This document shows, in pieces, positions 41,784 through 50,333 of a DNA stretch of 64,000 bases. Source of the stretch: Streptomyces halstedii (GTDB taxonomy: Bacteria; Actinomycetota; Actinomycetes; Streptomycetales; Streptomycetaceae); contig JOAZ01000019.1 of assembly GCA_000720535.1 (NCBI GenBank), positions 62,001 to 126,000 on the forward strand, given 5' to 3'. The notes under the pieces were generated by a model. It saw nothing but the letters and a program-made list of their open reading frames with translations. It searched no databases and was not told where the DNA came from. The stretch's first letter is position 1. Each line of letters starts with the position of its first letter. The translations under genes and the position numbers were made by a program.

Positions 41784-42883
41784 GCAGTACCACCGGAACA
41801 AGAGGAGAGTCTGTGACCCCGGCGAACCCGGCTTTCGACACCGTGGCGGACACCACGGACGTCACCGCGCTTCTGGAGCGCGGAAGGGCCCTGTCAGCGC
41901 CGGTACTGCGAGCCGCGGTGGACCGGCTGGCGCCGCCCATGGACACCGTCGCCGCCTACCACTTCGGCTGGATCGACGCACAGGGCCGCCCCGCCGACGG
42001 CGACGGCGGCAAGGCCGTACGGCCGGCGCTCGCACTGCTGTCCGCCGAGGCGGCCGGCGCTCAGGCGGAGGCCGGGATCCCCGGCGCGGTCGCCGTCGAA
42101 CTCGTGCACAACTTCTCGCTGCTGCACGACGACCTGATGGACGGCGACGAACAGCGCCGCCACCGCGACACCGTATGGAAGGTGCACGGGCCGGCCCAGG
42201 CGATCCTGGTCGGCGACGCCCTGTTCGCCCTGGCCAACGAGGTCCTGCTGGAGCTCGGCACCGCCGAGGCCGGCCGGGCGGCCCGCCGGCTGACCACCGC
42301 CACCCGCAAGCTCATCGACGGGCAGGCCCAGGACATCTCCTACGAGCACCGCGAGCGGGTCACCGTCGAGGAGTGCCTGGAGATGGAGGGCAACAAGACG
42401 GGCGCCCTGCTCGCCTGCGCGGTCTCCATCGGCGCCGTGCTCGGCGGCGCGAACGACCGCACCGCCGACATCCTGGAGGCGTACGGCTACCACCTCGGCC
42501 TCGCCTTCCAGGCCGTCGACGACCTGCTGGGCATCTGGGGCGACCCGGAGTCCACGGGCAAGCAGACCTGGAGCGATCTGCGCCAGCGCAAGAAGTCCCT
42601 GCCGGTCGTCGCCGCGCTGGCCGCGGGCGGACCGGCCTCCGAGCGTCTGGGCGAACTGCTCGCCGCCGACGCCAAGAGCAGTGACTTCGACAGCTTCTCC
42701 GAAGAGGAGTTCGCCGCCCGAGCGGCACTCATCGAGGAGGCGGGCGGCCGTGAGTGGACCGCCCAGGAAGCGCGTCGTCAGCACGCGGTGGCCATCGAGG
42801 CCCTGCACGGTGTCGACATGCCGGAAAGGGTGCGGACGCAGCTCACTGCGCTCGCCGACTTCGTCGTCGTACGAAAGAGATGA
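41780..42883 (+). CDS. Polyprenyl diphosphate synthase (farnesyl/geranylgeranyl type)
   Basis: A 367-residue trans-prenyltransferase: GGKAVRPALALL (IPP binding), first Asp-rich motif LLHDDLMDGDEQRR, and second motif FQAVDDLLGIWGD in which the last Asp is Gly (DDLLG). Within the hopanoid operon it most likely makes farnesyl diphosphate for HpnD/HpnC. ATG 41780 overlaps the hpnE stop and follows GGAGG. A 101-bp gap with a strong hairpin separates it from shc. Confidence 0.93.
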   Translation: MSSTTGTRGESVTPANPAFDTVADTTDVTALLERGRALSAPVLRAAVDRLAPPMDTVAAYHFGWIDAQGRPADGDGGKAVRPALALLSAEAAGAQAEAGIPGAVAVELVHNFSLLHDDLMDGDEQRRHRDTVWKVHGPAQAILVGDALFALANEVLLELGTAEAGRAARRLTTATRKLIDGQAQDISYEHRERVTVEECLEMEGNKTGALLACAVSIGAVLGGANDRTADILEAYGYHLGLAFQAVDDLLGIWGDPESTGKQTWSDLRQRKKSLPVVAALAAGGPASERLGELLAADAKSSDFDSFSEEEFAARAALIEEAGGREWTAQEARRQHAVAIEALHGVDMPERVRTQLTALADFVVVRKR

Positions 42884-42908
42884 TGACCATTCAGATATGA
42901 CGCGTCGC

Positions 42909-42937
42909 CGGCGGGCGCCCACCGAGGGCGCCCGCCG
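42909..42937 (+). other. Intra-operon hairpin between prenyl synthase and shc
   Basis: A perfect 12-bp stem (CGGCGGGCGCCC at 42909-42920, complement 42926-42937) with a 5-nt loop lies in the only sizeable gap of the coupled hpnC-shc segment. It could attenuate, process or stabilise the mRNA. There is no T-tract. Confidence 0.8.
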
Positions 42938-42984
42938 ACGGAGACCCCAGCACAGCAGAGGACCAACTGCACGAAGGGGAAGCC

Positions 42985-44994
42985 ATGACAGCGACGACCG
43001 ACGGAAGCACCGGGGCCGCGAACCTTCGCGCGGTCACGTTCGGCGATCCGATCGAACCGACTACCGACACGGACGATGTCCTCGCCGCCGCGCGAAGGGC
43101 CGCGGGGCGCTCGGTGGAGCACCTCCTCGGCAGGCAGGACGAACAAGGCTGGTGGAAGGGAGACCTCGCCACCAACGTCACCATGGACGCCGAGGACCTG
43201 CTGCTCCGTCAGTTCCTGGGGATCCAGGACCCGGAGACCGTCCAGGCGGCGGCCCGCTTCATCCGGGGCGAGCAACTCGGCGACGGCACCTGGAACACCT
43301 TCCACGGCGGACCGCCCGACATCTCCGCCACCATCGAGGCGTACGTCGCACTCCGGCTGGCCGGAGACCTGCCGGACGACCCGCACATGCTCAGGGCGGC
43401 CGGCTGGGTCAGGGAGCAGGGCGGCATCGCGGCCTCACGGGTCTTCACCCGCATCTGGCTGGCTCTCTTCGGCTGGTGGAAGTGGGAGGACCTGCCCGAA
43501 CTGCCGCCCGAGCTGATGTTCTTCCCCTCGTGGGTCCCGCTCAACATCTACGACTTCGGCTGCTGGGCCCGCCAGACCATCGTGCCGCTCACCATCGTCT
43601 CCGCGAAGCGGCCCGTGCGCCCCGCTCCGTTCGCGCTCGACGAACTGCACACCGACCCGGAGCACCCCGCCCCGCCCCGGCCGCTCGCCCCCGCGGCGAG
43701 CTGGGACGGCGTCTTCCAGCGGCTCGACAAGGCGCTGCACGCGTACCACAAGGTCGCCCCGCGCCGGCTGCGCCGCATCGCCATGAACGCGGCGGCCCGC
43801 TGGATCATCGAGCGGCAGGAGAACGACGGCTGCTGGGGCGGCATCCAGCCGCCCGCGGTGTACTCGGTCATCGCACTCCATCTGCTCGGCTACGACCTCG
43901 AACACCCGGTGATGCGGGCCGGTATCGCCTCGCTCGACCGCTTCACCGTCTGGCGCGAGGACGGCTCCCGCATGGTCGAAGCCTGCCAGTCCCCGGTCTG
44001 GGACACCTGCCTGGCCACCATCGCGCTCGCCGACGCCGGTGTGCCCCCGGACCACCCGGCCCTGGTGAGGGCGGCGGACTGGATGCTCGGCGAGGAGATC
44101 GTACGGCCCGGGGACTGGTCCGTACGCCGCCCTCAACTGGCGCCGGGGGGTTGGGCGTTCGAGTTCCACAACGACAACTATCCGGACATCGACGACACCG
44201 CCGAGGTCGTGCTCGCCCTGCGCCGGGTCCGCCACCCGGACCAGCCGCTGGTGGACGCCGCCATCGAGCGCGGGGTCCGCTGGAACCTCGGCATGCAGTC
44301 CCGTGACGGGGCGTGGGGCGCCTTCGACGCGGACAACACGAGCCCCTTCCCCAACCGCCTGCCGTTCTGCGACTTCGGCGAGGTCATCGACCCGCCGTCC
44401 GCCGACGTCACCGGGCACGTGGTGGAGATGCTCGCCGTCGAGGGCCTGGCCACCGACCCGCGTACCCGCCGGGGCATCCAGTGGCTCCTCGACGAACAGG
44501 AGGCGAGCGGAGCCTGGTTCGGCCGATGGGGCGTCAACTACATCTACGGGACCGGCTCCGTGGTACCCGCGCTGATCGCCGCCGGACTTCCCGCGTCCCA
44601 CTCCTCCGTCCGACGGGCCGTCAGCTGGCTGGAGTCCGTCCAGAACGACGACGGTGGCTGGGGCGAGGACCTGCGGTCCTACCGGGAGGAGAAGTGGATC
44701 GGCCACGGCGCCTCGACCGCCTCCCAGACCGCCTGGGCGCTGCTCGCGCTGCTGGCCGCCGGGGAGCGGGAGAGCAGGGTGGTGGAGCGGGGCGTCACCT
44801 GGCTGGCCGAGACCCAGCAGGCCGACGGGTCCTGGGACGAGCCGTACTTCACCGGGACCGGCTTCCCCTGGGACTTCTCCATCAACTACCACCTCTACCG
44901 GCAGGTGTTCCCGCTCACCGCGCTGGGACGCTATGTGCACGGCGAGCCCTTCGCCACCGCCGGTACGGGCACGGCACCCGGCAGGGAGGCCTGA
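42985..44994 (+). CDS. shc: Squalene-hopene cyclase
   Basis: A 669-residue class II triterpene cyclase converting squalene to hopene/hopanol on the membrane surface. The catalytic protonating motif DxDD is D401-I-D403-D404 in YPDIDDTAEV. QW-type repeats are seen around residues 45-55 (GRQDEQGWWKGDL), 275-285 (ERQENDGCWGG), 425-445 (MQSRDGAWGAFDAD), 550-560 (SVQNDDGGWGED) and 610-620 (TQQADGSWDEPY). AAGGGGAAG precedes ATG 42985. It is the signature gene of the operon. Confidence 0.97.
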   Translation: MTATTDGSTGAANLRAVTFGDPIEPTTDTDDVLAAARRAAGRSVEHLLGRQDEQGWWKGDLATNVTMDAEDLLLRQFLGIQDPETVQAAARFIRGEQLGDGTWNTFHGGPPDISATIEAYVALRLAGDLPDDPHMLRAAGWVREQGGIAASRVFTRIWLALFGWWKWEDLPELPPELMFFPSWVPLNIYDFGCWARQTIVPLTIVSAKRPVRPAPFALDELHTDPEHPAPPRPLAPAASWDGVFQRLDKALHAYHKVAPRRLRRIAMNAAARWIIERQENDGCWGGIQPPAVYSVIALHLLGYDLEHPVMRAGIASLDRFTVWREDGSRMVEACQSPVWDTCLATIALADAGVPPDHPALVRAADWMLGEEIVRPGDWSVRRPQLAPGGWAFEFHNDNYPDIDDTAEVVLALRRVRHPDQPLVDAAIERGVRWNLGMQSRDGAWGAFDADNTSPFPNRLPFCDFGEVIDPPSADVTGHVVEMLAVEGLATDPRTRRGIQWLLDEQEASGAWFGRWGVNYIYGTGSVVPALIAAGLPASHSSVRRAVSWLESVQNDDGGWGEDLRSYREEKWIGHGASTASQTAWALLALLAAGERESRVVERGVTWLAETQQADGSWDEPYFTGTGFPWDFSINYHLYRQVFPLTALGRYVHGEPFATAGTGTAPGREA

Positions 44995-44998
44995 CCCG

Positions 44999-45649
44999 AT
45001 GGCTGATCCCCGAAGGCCGCCGGCCGCTCCGCCCCTGGTGATCGCCTGCGCCCTGGGCATCGAGCTGCTGGCCCTGCGCACCGGGCGGGCGGGCGGCGCC
45101 TCGGGCCCCACGACGGTCGTACGGACCGGCATGGGGCCCAAGGCCGCCGAGACGGCCGTCCGGCGCGCGCTCGGCCGGGACGGAACCGGGGACGCGGCCG
45201 TCATGGCCTCCGGCTTCTGCGCCGGCCTCGGCCCCGGGATGCACCCCGGGGACATCGTCGTCGCCGAGGAGACCCGGGACCACAGCGGCACCACCCCCTG
45301 CACGGGCACCGGCGCGCTGGTGGACGCCCTGGTCAGGGCGGTGCCCGGACGCACCGTCCACACCGGTCCGCTGACCGGCTCCGACCACGTCGTCCGGGGA
45401 ACCGAACGCGCCGGCCTCAGGGCGACCGGCGCCATCGCGGTGGACATGGAGTCCGCCGCCACGCTTCGTACCGCCGTACGGACAGGACCGCGCCCCGTTG
45501 CGGCCGTACGGGTGGTCGTGGACGCTCCAGAGCATGAGCTCGTCCGCATCGGCACGGTCCGCGGTGGAATATCGGCATTCCGCGTTCTCCGTGCTGTCCT
45601 TCCGGCTTTTCACGAATGGCACCGATCTTTGCTGCTCCCCAGGAGGTGA
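44999..45649 (+). CDS. hpnG: Hopanoid nucleosidase/phosphorylase HpnG
   Basis: A 216-residue PNP/UDP-phosphorylase-fold protein predicted to remove adenine from adenosylhopane, giving ribosylhopane. Conserved points are the N-terminal LVIACALGIELLAL, TGMGPKAAETAVRRAL, SGFCAGLGPGMHPGDIVVAEE and the nucleoside-site AVDMESAATL. ATG 44999 is 4 bp after the shc stop. Its stop codon lies within the AGGAGGTGA ribosome site of hpnH, so the two are coupled. Confidence 0.9.
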   Translation: MADPRRPPAAPPLVIACALGIELLALRTGRAGGASGPTTVVRTGMGPKAAETAVRRALGRDGTGDAAVMASGFCAGLGPGMHPGDIVVAEETRDHSGTTPCTGTGALVDALVRAVPGRTVHTGPLTGSDHVVRGTERAGLRATGAIAVDMESAATLRTAVRTGPRPVAAVRVVVDAPEHELVRIGTVRGGISAFRVLRAVLPAFHEWHRSLLLPRR

Positions 45650-45655
45650 GCCCAG

Positions 45656-46672
45656 ATGGCCATGCCGCTCCGTCAGTCCATCAAGGTTGCGACGTATCTC
45701 GTCGAACAGAAGCTCCGCAAGCGGGACAAGTTCCCGTTGATCGTCGAGCTGGAGCCCTTGTTCGCCTGCAATCTGGCGTGCGAGGGCTGTGGGAAGATCC
45801 AGCACCCGGCCGGTGTGCTCAAGCAGCGCATGCCGGTCGCGCAGGCGGTCGGGGCGGTGCTCGAATCAGGTGCCCCGATGGTGTCCATCGCCGGCGGCGA
45901 ACCCCTGATGCACCCTCAGATCGATGAGATCGTGCGCCAGTTGGTGGCCAAGAAGAAATACGTCTTCCTCTGCACCAACGCCATGCTCATGCGTAAGAAG
46001 CTGGAGAAGTTCACCCCCTCGCCCTACTTCGCCTTCGCGGTGCACATCGACGGACTGCGGGAGCGGCACGACGAGTCCGTCGCCAAGGAAGGCGTCTTCG
46101 ACGAGGCGGTGGCGGCGATGAAGGAGGCCAAGCGGCGCGGCTTCCGGGTCACCACCAACTCCACCTTCTTCAACACCGACACCCCGCAGACCGTCATCGA
46201 GGTCCTCAACTACCTCAACGACGAGCTGAAGGTCGACGAGATGATGATCTCGCCCGCCTACGCCTACGAGAAGGCGCCCGACCAGGAGCACTTCCTGGGC
46301 GTCGAGCAGACCCGCGAGCTCTTCAAGAAGGCCTTCGCGGGCGGCAACCGGGCCCGCTGGCGGCTCAACCACTCGCCGCTCTTCCTGGACTTCCTGGAGG
46401 GCAAGGCCGACTTCCCGTGCACGGCCTGGGCGATCCCCAACTACTCCCTCTTCGGGTGGCAGCGGCCCTGCTACCTGATGAGCGACGGGTACGTCCCGAC
46501 GTACCGGCAGCTCATCGAGGAGACCGACTGGGAGAAGTACGGCCGGGGCAAGGACCCGCGCTGCGCCAACTGCATGGCGCACTGCGGCTACGAGCCCACC
46601 GCCGTCCTCGCCACGACGGCGTCCCTCAAGGAGTCGCTGCGGGCGATGCGGGAGACGATCGCCCCGAGCTGA
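45656..46672 (+). CDS. hpnH: Radical SAM adenosyl-hopene transferase HpnH
   Basis: A 338-residue radical SAM enzyme that joins the 5'-deoxyadenosyl group to hopene, starting C35 hopanoid side-chain synthesis. The [4Fe-4S] motif is C38-x3-C42-x2-C45 in FACNLACEGCGK, followed by the SAM-binding VSIAGGEPLMHP. The C-terminal Cys cluster DPRCANCMAHCGYEP is typical of the HpnH family. ATG 45656 follows an excellent AGGAGGTGA. Confidence 0.96.
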   Translation: MAMPLRQSIKVATYLVEQKLRKRDKFPLIVELEPLFACNLACEGCGKIQHPAGVLKQRMPVAQAVGAVLESGAPMVSIAGGEPLMHPQIDEIVRQLVAKKKYVFLCTNAMLMRKKLEKFTPSPYFAFAVHIDGLRERHDESVAKEGVFDEAVAAMKEAKRRGFRVTTNSTFFNTDTPQTVIEVLNYLNDELKVDEMMISPAYAYEKAPDQEHFLGVEQTRELFKKAFAGGNRARWRLNHSPLFLDFLEGKADFPCTAWAIPNYSLFGWQRPCYLMSDGYVPTYRQLIEETDWEKYGRGKDPRCANCMAHCGYEPTAVLATTASLKESLRAMRETIAPS

Positions 46673-46684
46673 CGGCCGGGAGGA

Positions 46685-46714
46685 CGCGCGGGGAGGGTGC
46701 GCCCTCCCCGCGCG
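46685..46714 (+). terminator. Strong hairpin between hpnH and the aminotransferase gene
   Basis: A perfect 13-bp stem (CGCGCGGGGAGGG at 46685-46697, complement 46702-46714) with a TGCG loop begins 13 bp after the hpnH stop. It would at least reduce read-through to the aminotransferase. Confidence 0.85.
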
Positions 46715-46839
46715 GTGTGACGCCGGTGTACGGGCGGCCGCGCGGGCCCGGCTCCGGTGGGGGCGCCGCCGCGCGGGCCGAGGCGGCCTGCACGGCCGAG
46801 GACAGTGGGGGAGCGGACCATGCCGAAGGAGAGCGGGGA

Positions 46840-48237
46840 ATGAAGGACAACCGGCCGGGGGGCTTCGACCTGGCGAAACTCCTGGCGGAGCGTGGCGACG
46901 AGAGGTATGAGCTGCACGCCCGGTACCTCAACCACCAACTGCCGCGGATGCTCCGCACCATCGGCTTCGACCGGGTCTACGAGCGGGCCCAGGGCGCCTA
47001 CTTCTGGGACGCGGACGGGAACGACTACCTCGACATGCTGGCCGGGTTCGGGGTGATGGGACTCGGCCGGCACCACCCCGTCGTACGCCAGGCCCTGCAC
47101 GACGTCCTGGACGCCTCGCTGGCCGACCTCACCCGTTTCGACTGCCAGCCGCTGCCGGGGCTCCTGGCCGAGAGACTGCTCGCGCACAGCCCGCACCTGG
47201 ACCGGGTGTTCTTCGGGAACAGCGGCACCGAGGCGGTCGAGACGGCGCTGAAGTTCGCCAGGTACGCCACCGGGAAGCCGAGGATCCTCTACTGCGACCA
47301 CGCCTTCCACGGACTGACGACCGGTTCCCTCTCGGTCAACGGCGAGGACGGCTTCCGGGACGGGTTCGCCCCCCTGCTGCCCGACACCGCGATCGCGCTG
47401 GGCGACCTCGACGCGCTGCGGCGCGAACTCGGCCGCGGAGACGTGGCCGCGCTGATCGTGGAACCCGTCCAGGGCAAGGGTGTCCACGCGGCACCGCCCG
47501 GCTTCCTGCGGGAGGCCCAGGAACTGCTGCACCGGCACAAGGCGCTGCTCATCGCCGACGAGGTGCAGACCGGCCTCGGCCGCACCGGCGACTTCTACGC
47601 GTACCAGCACGAGGAGGGCGTCGAGCCCGATCTGGTCTGCGTGGCCAAGGCGCTCTCCGGCGGGTACGTCCCGGTCGGCGCGACCCTCGGCAAGGAGTCG
47701 GTCTTCAAGCGCGTCTACTCCTCCATGGACCGCGTCCTCGTCCACTCGGCCAGCTTCGGTTCGAACGCCCAGGCCATGGCCGCGGGGCTCGCGGTGCTCG
47801 CGGTGATGGAGGACGAGGAGACCGTCGCCAACGCCCGCCGCACCGGGGACCTGCTGCGCGAACGGCTCGCCGGGCTCGTGGACCGCTACGAGCTGCTGCA
47901 CGAGGTGCGCGGCCGGGGGCTGATGATCGGCATCGAGTTCGGCCGGCCCTCGTCGCTGAAGCTGCGGAGCCGCTGGGCGATGCTCCAGGCCGCCCGCAAG
48001 GGGCTGTTCGCGCAGATGGTCGTCGTACCGCTGTTGCGGAAGCACCGGATCCTGACCCAGGTCTCCGGCGACCACCTGGAAGTGATCAAGCTGATTCCGC
48101 CCCTGGTCATCGGTGAGCCGGAGGTGGAGCGGTTCGTCACGGCCTTCACGGCCGTCATGGACGACGCGCACAGCGGGGGCGGACTGATGTGGGACTTCGG
48201 CCGGACCTTGGTGAAGCAGGCCGTCGCCAACCGCTGA
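46840..48237 (+). CDS. Class III aminotransferase, HpnO-like (aminobacteriohopanetriol synthesis)
   Basis: A 465-residue PLP enzyme. Features are NSGTEAVETALKFAR (PLP phosphate cup), HAFHGLTTGSLS, LIVEPVQGKGVH, LLIADEVQTGLGRTG, and the Schiff-base Lys in CVAKALSGGYVPVGA. In the hopanoid context it should transaminate ribosylhopane-derived aldehyde to 35-aminobacteriohopanetriol. AAGGAG precedes ATG 46840. It is separated from hpnH by 167 bp including a strong hairpin; in S. coelicolor, as I recall, ispG and dxs occupy this gap. Confidence 0.9.
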   Translation: MKDNRPGGFDLAKLLAERGDERYELHARYLNHQLPRMLRTIGFDRVYERAQGAYFWDADGNDYLDMLAGFGVMGLGRHHPVVRQALHDVLDASLADLTRFDCQPLPGLLAERLLAHSPHLDRVFFGNSGTEAVETALKFARYATGKPRILYCDHAFHGLTTGSLSVNGEDGFRDGFAPLLPDTAIALGDLDALRRELGRGDVAALIVEPVQGKGVHAAPPGFLREAQELLHRHKALLIADEVQTGLGRTGDFYAYQHEEGVEPDLVCVAKALSGGYVPVGATLGKESVFKRVYSSMDRVLVHSASFGSNAQAMAAGLAVLAVMEDEETVANARRTGDLLRERLAGLVDRYELLHEVRGRGLMIGIEFGRPSSLKLRSRWAMLQAARKGLFAQMVVVPLLRKHRILTQVSGDHLEVIKLIPPLVIGEPEVERFVTAFTAVMDDAHSGGGLMWDFGRTLVKQAVANR

Positions 48238-48249
48238 ACGGGGCGTGGG

Positions 48250-48326
48250 GCTGTCGGAGAGGCGCTGTCGGAGAGGCCGGCCGCCGTAGGGAAGGCCGGT
48301 CGATGTCGGGAAGGCCGGTCGATGTC
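48250..48326. repeat. Two tandem duplications (14 bp x 2 and 19 bp x 2)
   Basis: GCTGTCGGAGAGGC is exactly repeated at 48250-48263 and 48264-48277. GGGAAGGCCGGTCGATGTC is exactly repeated at 48289-48307 and 48308-48326. Both lie between the aminotransferase and the XRE regulator. Confidence 0.95.
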
Positions 48327-48353
48327 CGGGCGGTGGCTCGGCGAGGATTCTTG

Positions 48354-48382
48354 CCTCTCAGGTAAGGAATTTGCCTGAGAGG
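48354..48382. promoter_or_regulatory. Perfect 9-bp inverted repeat, probable operator of the XRE/cupin gene
   Basis: CCTCTCAGG (48354-48362) and CCTGAGAGG (48374-48382) flank an 11-bp AT-rich spacer, each half preceded or followed by short AT runs. It ends 24 bp before the regulator start, a place typical of autoregulation. Confidence 0.75.
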
Positions 48383-48406
48383 AAAGATCCTGGCTCAATG
48401 GGGGGT

Positions 48407-49015
48407 ATGAACCACCCTGAAGGAGCGGTGACCGACGAGGTGCCGGGCGTCGCGCCCCGCCTGCGGGACCTGCGCCGTGACCGGGGCCTCACCCTGGAGA
48501 CGGCCGCCCGCCGGGCAGGACTCTCGCCGGCGCACCTCTCCCGGCTGGAGACGGGCCGCAGGCAGCCCTCGCTGCCGATGCTGCTGGGCCTCGCCCGGAT
48601 CTACGGTACGACGGTCTCCGCGCTCCTCGGTGAGGTGCCACCCGAACGGGACGCGATCGTCCGCGGCGGTCCCCTCGGCGTGAGCGAGGCGGACGGGTGG
48701 CGCTACCGGCAGGCGGGCGGGCCGGGGCGCGCGATGCAAGCCCTGCGCGTGCGTGTGCCGTACGGCACGGAGGGCGACCTCGTGCGGGTCCATCCCGGCG
48801 AGGAATGGCTGTACGTCCTGGAAGGCCGTCTCAGGGTCGCCCTGGGGGAGACGCTGCACGATCTCGACCCCGGGGACAGCGCGCACTTCGACTCGCTGAC
48901 CCCGCACCGGATCGCCTCGCTCGACCGGTCCGGCGCCCAGCTGCTCTTCGTCCACACGCTGCTGCAGAGCTCCGCCGCCGAGCTGTGCCTGGGCAACGGG
49001 ATCCATCGGCTCTGA
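48407..49015 (+). CDS. XRE-family regulator with C-terminal cupin domain
   Basis: A 202-residue regulator. The N-terminal HTH_3 domain spans about residues 18-72 (LRDLRRDRGLTLETAARRAGLSPAHLSRLETGRRQPSLPMLLGLARIY in two parts), and a single cupin barrel about 115-195 (RVHPGEEWLYVLEGRLRVALGETLHDLDPGDSAHFDS; HRIASL). Such proteins sense a small molecule in the cupin. ATG 48407 follows GGGGGT; ATG 48398 is in frame. It is followed 106 bp later by a small membrane protein that often accompanies this regulator type and may be co-transcribed. Confidence 0.92.
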   Translation: MNHPEGAVTDEVPGVAPRLRDLRRDRGLTLETAARRAGLSPAHLSRLETGRRQPSLPMLLGLARIYGTTVSALLGEVPPERDAIVRGGPLGVSEADGWRYRQAGGPGRAMQALRVRVPYGTEGDLVRVHPGEEWLYVLEGRLRVALGETLHDLDPGDSAHFDSLTPHRIASLDRSGAQLLFVHTLLQSSAAELCLGNGIHRL

Positions 49016-49121
49016 AGCCGCCCCCGCCGCCCCGCGCGCTCCCCGCCGGGCTCCCCCTCCACCTCCTTCGCCATCCTCCTTCGTCATCCTCCGGCCCGTG
49101 CGGGCGGAAGAGAGGACTGTC

Positions 49122-49295
49122 ATGTCCGATTCCGAGAACTACGACCCGCTGACTCCGTACCGGCCGGACAAGAAGGAGACGCAGGAGCGGCGGATGCCGC
49201 GCGGCGTCGTCATCCGGCTCTTCGCCTACCTGGTGGCCGGACACGTCATCGCCGCCTTCCTCTACCTCCTGTTCACCGTCGCCGGGGAAGGCTGA
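49122..49295 (+). CDS. Small membrane protein (DUF6126-like)
   Basis: A 57-residue protein with a polar, charged N-terminus (residues 1-27, DKKETQERRMPRG) and one transmembrane helix (about residues 29-53, IRLFAYLVAGHVIAAFLYLLF). I associate this architecture downstream of an XRE/cupin gene with the DUF6126 family, from memory. ATG 49122 follows AGAGAGG. Possibly the membrane partner or target of the upstream regulator. Confidence 0.8.
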   Translation: MSDSENYDPLTPYRPDKKETQERRMPRGVVIRLFAYLVAGHVIAAFLYLLFTVAGEG

Positions 49296-49329
49296 CGCGC
49301 TGACGGGGCCGCCGGGGCCGACGGGGGAC

Positions 49330-49420
49330 GGGCGGACGGCCGGTCCGGTGGGAACGCCGGACGGGCCGCGGTCGCTCGGGCGGTACCGGCGCGTTCCGTG
49401 TCCCGGTCGGCCGTCCGCCC
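49330..49420. other. Long-range 12-bp inverted repeat between converging genes
   Basis: GGGCGGACGGCC (49330-49341) and its complement (49409-49420) are separated by 67 bp in the gap between the small membrane protein and the phosphatase. It may fold as a large terminator. No gene is seen in 49296-49523. Confidence 0.5.
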
Positions 49421-49523
49421 CGCGTCCGGCCGACCGTGCGCCCTGCCCGTGCCCTGAGGCCTCAGCCTGGGGGCCGCGTCTCCGGGGTCCGGGCTCCTGA
49501 GGCCGGTGGCCCCGGGTGTGTGG

Positions 49524-50333
49524 TCAGGCGTCCTCGGTCAGGCGCTCGCGCAGCTTCTCGCGGGTTTCGGGGGCGAGGCGCAGCCCCTCGGTCAGATAGC
49601 GGTCCGTGCCGCCCCAGCTCTCCTCGATCGTGGTGAAGGCCGCGGCGAGGTACTCGGCACGCGCGCCGAAGAGCGGGTTGAGCAGCTCCATCACCTCGTC
49701 CGACATACCGGCCGCCGAGGTGTCGCTGCGCTGCACCTTGTAGCGGCGGTGCGCGTCGTTGGACTTGAGGTAGTCGGCCTCGATGGCCTCCCTCCCGACG
49801 CCGACGGCGAGCAGCGCGACCGCGATCGAGAGCCCGGCGCGGTCCTTCCCCGCGGCGCAGTGCATCAGCGCGGGCACGCTGTCCTCGGCCAGTGCGTGCA
49901 GCACCCGGCTGTGCTCGGCGGTGCGGTCGGTGATGATCGACCGGTAGGAGGCGATCATGCGCTCCGTCCCCTTGCCGCCCGCCAGGATCGAACGCAGCTG
50001 CTCGATGTTCCCGTCGCGCACCAGCCGCCAGAACTCGGCGCCGTCCGCCGGGTCGGAGAGCGGAATGCTGACATTCCGGACGCCGGGCAGCTCTACGTCG
50101 TATCCGTCGAGCCGGTGGTCGGCCGCGTTGCGGAAGTCGAAGACGGTGTGCAGGCCGAGGCCGGACAGGAACGCGGTGTCGGCCTCGGAGGCGTGGGCCA
50201 GGTGGCCGCTGCGGTAGAGGCGCCCGAATCGCACCCTGCGGCCGTCCAGGGTGGGGAGCCCGCCCACGTCACGGAAGTTGCGGACACCGGTCAGCTCGAT
50301 GTCGGTCGACGGAACCTCTGGCAGCTGCGTCAC
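49524..50333 (-). CDS. Protein tyrosine/serine phosphatase (Y_phosphatase3 family)
   Basis: A 269-residue phosphatase with the P-loop HCAAGKDRAG (C-x5-R, with the Lys-Asp pair of the lipid/tyrosine phosphatase group that includes MptpB). The N-terminal family block GVRNFRDVGGLPT and LYRSGHLAHASEADTAFL are also present. It acts on phosphotyrosine or phosphoinositide-like substrates, identity unknown. GTG 50333 is 5 bp after AGGAG; the GTG at 50339 lies inside that ribosome site. It is a single gene. Confidence 0.93.
   Translation of the reverse strand: MTQLPEVPSTDIELTGVRNFRDVGGLPTLDGRRVRFGRLYRSGHLAHASEADTAFLSGLGLHTVFDFRNAADHRLDGYDVELPGVRNVSIPLSDPADGAEFWRLVRDGNIEQLRSILAGGKGTERMIASYRSIITDRTAEHSRVLHALAEDSVPALMHCAAGKDRAGLSIAVALLAVGVGREAIEADYLKSNDAHRRYKVQRSDTSAAGMSDEVMELLNPLFGARAEYLAAAFTTIEESWGGTDRYLTEGLRLAPETREKLRERLTEDA

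Noticed and set aside
39909-41801. 630-codon minus-strand frame opposite hpnD/hpnE
   Set aside because: Antisense shadow of two translationally coupled hopanoid genes.
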